Of a DNA stretch of 15,071 bases, positions 13,842-15,071 are shown in pieces (positions within the stretch are counted from its first letter, which is position 1; each line of letters begins with the position of its first letter). The DNA comes from Actinomycetes bacterium (GTDB lineage Bacteria > Actinomycetota > Actinomycetes > Actinomycetales > Microbacteriaceae), in NCBI GenBank assembly GCA_023431405.1, contig JAEYVZ010000089.1, positions 1 to 15,071 on the forward strand. The letters run 5' to 3'. The notes below the pieces were generated by a model that made no database searches, was not told where the DNA came from, and worked only from the letters and a program-made list of their open reading frames with translations. Made by a program: the position numbers and the translations under genes.

Positions 13842-13871
13842 AGTCTACCCGTTACTGATAATCATTCTCAA
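13842..13871 (-). promoter_or_regulatory. Promoter of the metal-binding lipoprotein gene with Fur/Zur-type operator
   Basis: TGATAATCATTCTCA (13856-13870) is a 7-1-7 inverted repeat (arms TGATAAT and TGAGAAT on opposite strands, 6 of 7 matching), very close to the Fur/Zur box form TGATAATNATTATCA. On the minus strand a -35-like TTGAGA (13866-13871) and a -10-like TAGACT (13842-13847) are spaced by 18 bases, so a bound repressor would cover the promoter. Transcription would start about at the ATG (13835), implying a leaderless message. The box is also 88 bases from the dps start. The operator is much better supported than the exact promoter. Confidence 0.7.
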
Positions 13872-13944
13872 CACTGCACCTGGGGCCCGGCTAGCACCGC
13901 GTCGCCCCGCACACAATCCCCGTGATGTCGCGGCTGCGACCTTC

Positions 13945-13950
13945 TACGGT
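13945..13950 (+). promoter_or_regulatory. Possible -10 element of dps (leaderless start)
   Basis: TACGGT (13945-13950) ends seven bases before the dps ATG at 13958, the spacing expected for transcription starting at the start codon. A small palindrome GTCGC-GGCT-GCGAC (13927-13940) lies just upstream and could be an operator. No good -35 is visible. Confidence 0.35.
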
Positions 13951-13957
13951 CGTTCGC

Positions 13958-14503
13958 ATGGCATCCACCACGACATCCACGAAGAACCAGCGCAAACCCG
14001 CCCGCGGCGCCCGCCTCACCAAGGAGCAGAACGCCGAGAGCGGCTTCACGGCGTCGAAGGCGCTCAGCGACAACCTGCAGAAGGTGCTCGTCGACCTCAT
14101 CGAGCTCGCATCGCAGGGCAAGCAGGCCCACTGGAACGTCGTCGGCACCAACTTCCGCGACACCCACCTGCAGCTCGACGAGATCATCGAGGCGGCCCGT
14201 ACCTTCAGCGACACGATCGCCGAACGCATGCGCGCCCTGCATGCCCTCCCCGACGGCCGCAGCGACACCGTCTCGGCCACCACGACGCTCCCTGAATTCC
14301 CGCAGGGGGAGATCGCGACCACCGAGGTGATCGACCTCATCACCGTGCGCCTCGAAGACACCGTCTCCACGTGCCGCGACGTACATGACGAGGTCGACGA
14401 GGCCGACCCCACCAGCGCCGACATCCTGCACGAGATCATCGAGAAGCTCGAGCAGTTCGCCTGGATGATGAGCGCCGAGAACCGGGTGCCTCGCTCGTCG
14501 TGA
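13958..14503 (+). CDS. dps: Dps-family ferritin (DNA-binding protein from starved cells)
   Basis: 181 residues from ATG 13958. An in-frame GTG at 13922 and ATG at 13925 add 11-12 residues (MMSRLRPSTVVR) but no ribosome site precedes them. The family forms a 12-subunit shell that oxidises and stores iron and protects DNA from peroxide. The inter-subunit ferroxidase residues are all at family spacing: H58 in KQAHWNVVG, H70 and D74 in DTHLQLDE, D85 and E89 in SDTIAERM. The N-terminal tail (~1-25) is rich in Lys/Arg and Thr (TTTSTKNQRKPARGARLTKE), of the kind used for DNA binding. It is divergent from the metal-binding lipoprotein gene, with a Fur/Zur-type site in the shared gap, and is followed by a strong terminator. 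Confidence 0.95.
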   Translation: MASTTTSTKNQRKPARGARLTKEQNAESGFTASKALSDNLQKVLVDLIELASQGKQAHWNVVGTNFRDTHLQLDEIIEAARTFSDTIAERMRALHALPDGRSDTVSATTTLPEFPQGEIATTEVIDLITVRLEDTVSTCRDVHDEVDEADPTSADILHEIIEKLEQFAWMMSAENRVPRSS

Positions 14504-14508
14504 CCCGT

Positions 14509-14552
14509 GACGGAGAAGGGGCCGGTGCGCGAGCGCCGGCCCCTTCTCCGTC
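14509..14552. terminator. Strong intrinsic terminator between convergent dps and the E2 gene
   Basis: A perfect 17-base-pair stem: 14509-14525 (core GGAGAAGGGGCCGG) pairs with 14536-14552 (core CCGGCCCCTTCTCC) around a 10-base loop. It starts six bases after the dps stop and ends 18 bases from the convergent E2 stop, so it can act for both. There is no long U-tract, as is common in high-GC actinobacteria. Confidence 0.85.
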
Positions 14553-14569
14553 TCGCAGCCCACTCAGGC

Positions 14570-15071
14570 TCAGTCGAGCAGGAGCGCAGGCTCCTCGAGG
14601 ATCGACGCGACATCGGCGATGAAGCGGCTCATGCCGTCACCGTCGATGACCCGGTGGTCGAACGACCCCGACACGGTCGTGACGTAACGCGGGCGCACTT
14701 CGCCGTCGACGACCCACGGCTTCTGCCGGATCGTGCCCATCGCGACGATGCCCGACTCGCCCGGGTTGATGATCGGGGTGCCGGCATCCATTCCGAAGAC
14801 GCCGATGTTGGTGATCGTGATCGTGCCGCCCTGCTGATCGGCGGGCGAGGTGCGGCCTTCGCGCGCGGTCATCGTGAGCTTCTCGAGCGCCTTGGCGAGC
14901 TCGCGCATGTTGAGGTCCTGCGCGTCTTTGATGTTGGGGACGAGCAGGCCGCGCGGAGTGGCTGCGGCGATGCCGAGGTTCACGTAGTTGCGCACGCGGA
15001 GCTCGGCCGAGCCGTCTTCACGGTCGATCCACGCGGCGCCGACCATGGGCGTGCGGCGGACGGCCCAGATC
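14570..15071 (-). CDS. 2-oxoacid dehydrogenase E2 acyltransferase, C-terminal part
   Basis: About 166 C-terminal residues; the 5' part, with lipoyl and E1/E3-binding domains, lies beyond the window edge. The visible portion is the chloramphenicol-acetyltransferase-like catalytic domain: RVRNYVNLGIAAATPRGLLV, PNIKDAQDLNMRELAKALEK, QQGGTITITNIGVFGMDAGT, PIINPGESGIVAMGTIRQKP and the active-site block SGSFDHRVIDGDGMSRFIAD (His and Asp of HRxxDG). E2 transfers the acyl group from lipoamide to CoA in the core of a pyruvate, branched-chain or 2-oxoglutarate dehydrogenase complex. The visible part does not decide the substrate; a pyruvate or branched-chain complex seems likelier than 2-oxoglutarate. 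It ends at a bidirectional terminator shared with dps. Confidence 0.93.
   Translation of the reverse strand, partial: IWAVRRTPMVGAAWIDREDGSAELRVRNYVNLGIAAATPRGLLVPNIKDAQDLNMRELAKALEKLTMTAREGRTSPADQQGGTITITNIGVFGMDAGTPIINPGESGIVAMGTIRQKPWVVDGEVRPRYVTTVSGSFDHRVIDGDGMSRFIADVASILEEPALLLD

Noticed and set aside
13922..13957. Upstream GTG/ATG as the dps start
   Set aside because: No ribosome site, the extra residues are unlike the family, and they cover the likely promoter; ATG 13958 is preferred.
1..15071. tRNA, rRNA, CRISPR arrays, insertion sequences or transposase genes
   Set aside because: No tRNA-like or rRNA-like segment, no regularly spaced direct repeats, and no transposase or integrase motifs were found on either strand.

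Overview
The window is high-GC DNA with very strong G/C preference at third codon positions, frequent GTG starts and densely overlapping genes. Together with its particular flagellar gene order it points to an actinobacterium, most likely a motile member of the Microbacteriaceae (Microbacterium-like). That placement is inferred from gene content and style, not from a database match.

Left part (1-3300): the 5' end of an unrecognised minus-strand gene that runs off the window edge; a gene-poor stretch with at most a gene remnant; a secreted protein gene overlapping a small membrane-protein gene (716-2235); and a minus-strand short-chain dehydrogenase/reductase (2466-3299). The stretch from about 480 to 2300 looks less GC-rich than the rest and reads as accessory DNA.

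Central part (3379-12822): one long plus-strand flagellar operon, flbD-motA-motB-fliM-fliN-fliO-fliP-fliQ-fliR-flhB-flhA-csrA. It encodes the stator (MotA/MotB), part of the switch complex (FliM/FliN), the complete membrane export gate (FliO, FliP, FliQ, FliR, FlhB, FlhA), the small FlbD protein and the RNA-binding regulator CsrA. Most junctions are 4-base ATGA overlaps. A sigma-28-like promoter sits before flbD. A second sigma-28-like element and a hairpin covering the fliM start lie in the motB-fliM gap. fliO appears to start at a CTG codon. A hairpin over the csrA stop codon closes the unit.

Right part (12849-15071): a minus-strand zinc/manganese-type substrate-binding lipoprotein (ZnuA-like), with no transporter partners beside it, is divergent from a Dps ferritin gene. 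A Fur/Zur-type palindrome lies in their shared 122-base gap, which suggests metal control. A strong terminator separates dps from the convergent 3' end of a 2-oxoacid dehydrogenase E2 acyltransferase gene cut by the window edge.

The flagellar operon is largely conventional in content. The points most worth following are the secreted/membrane pair at 716-2235, the regulatory signals inside the flagellar operon, the CTG start of fliO, the absence of a visible CheY-P docking motif in both FliM and FliN, and the metal-control divergon of the orphan binding protein and dps.
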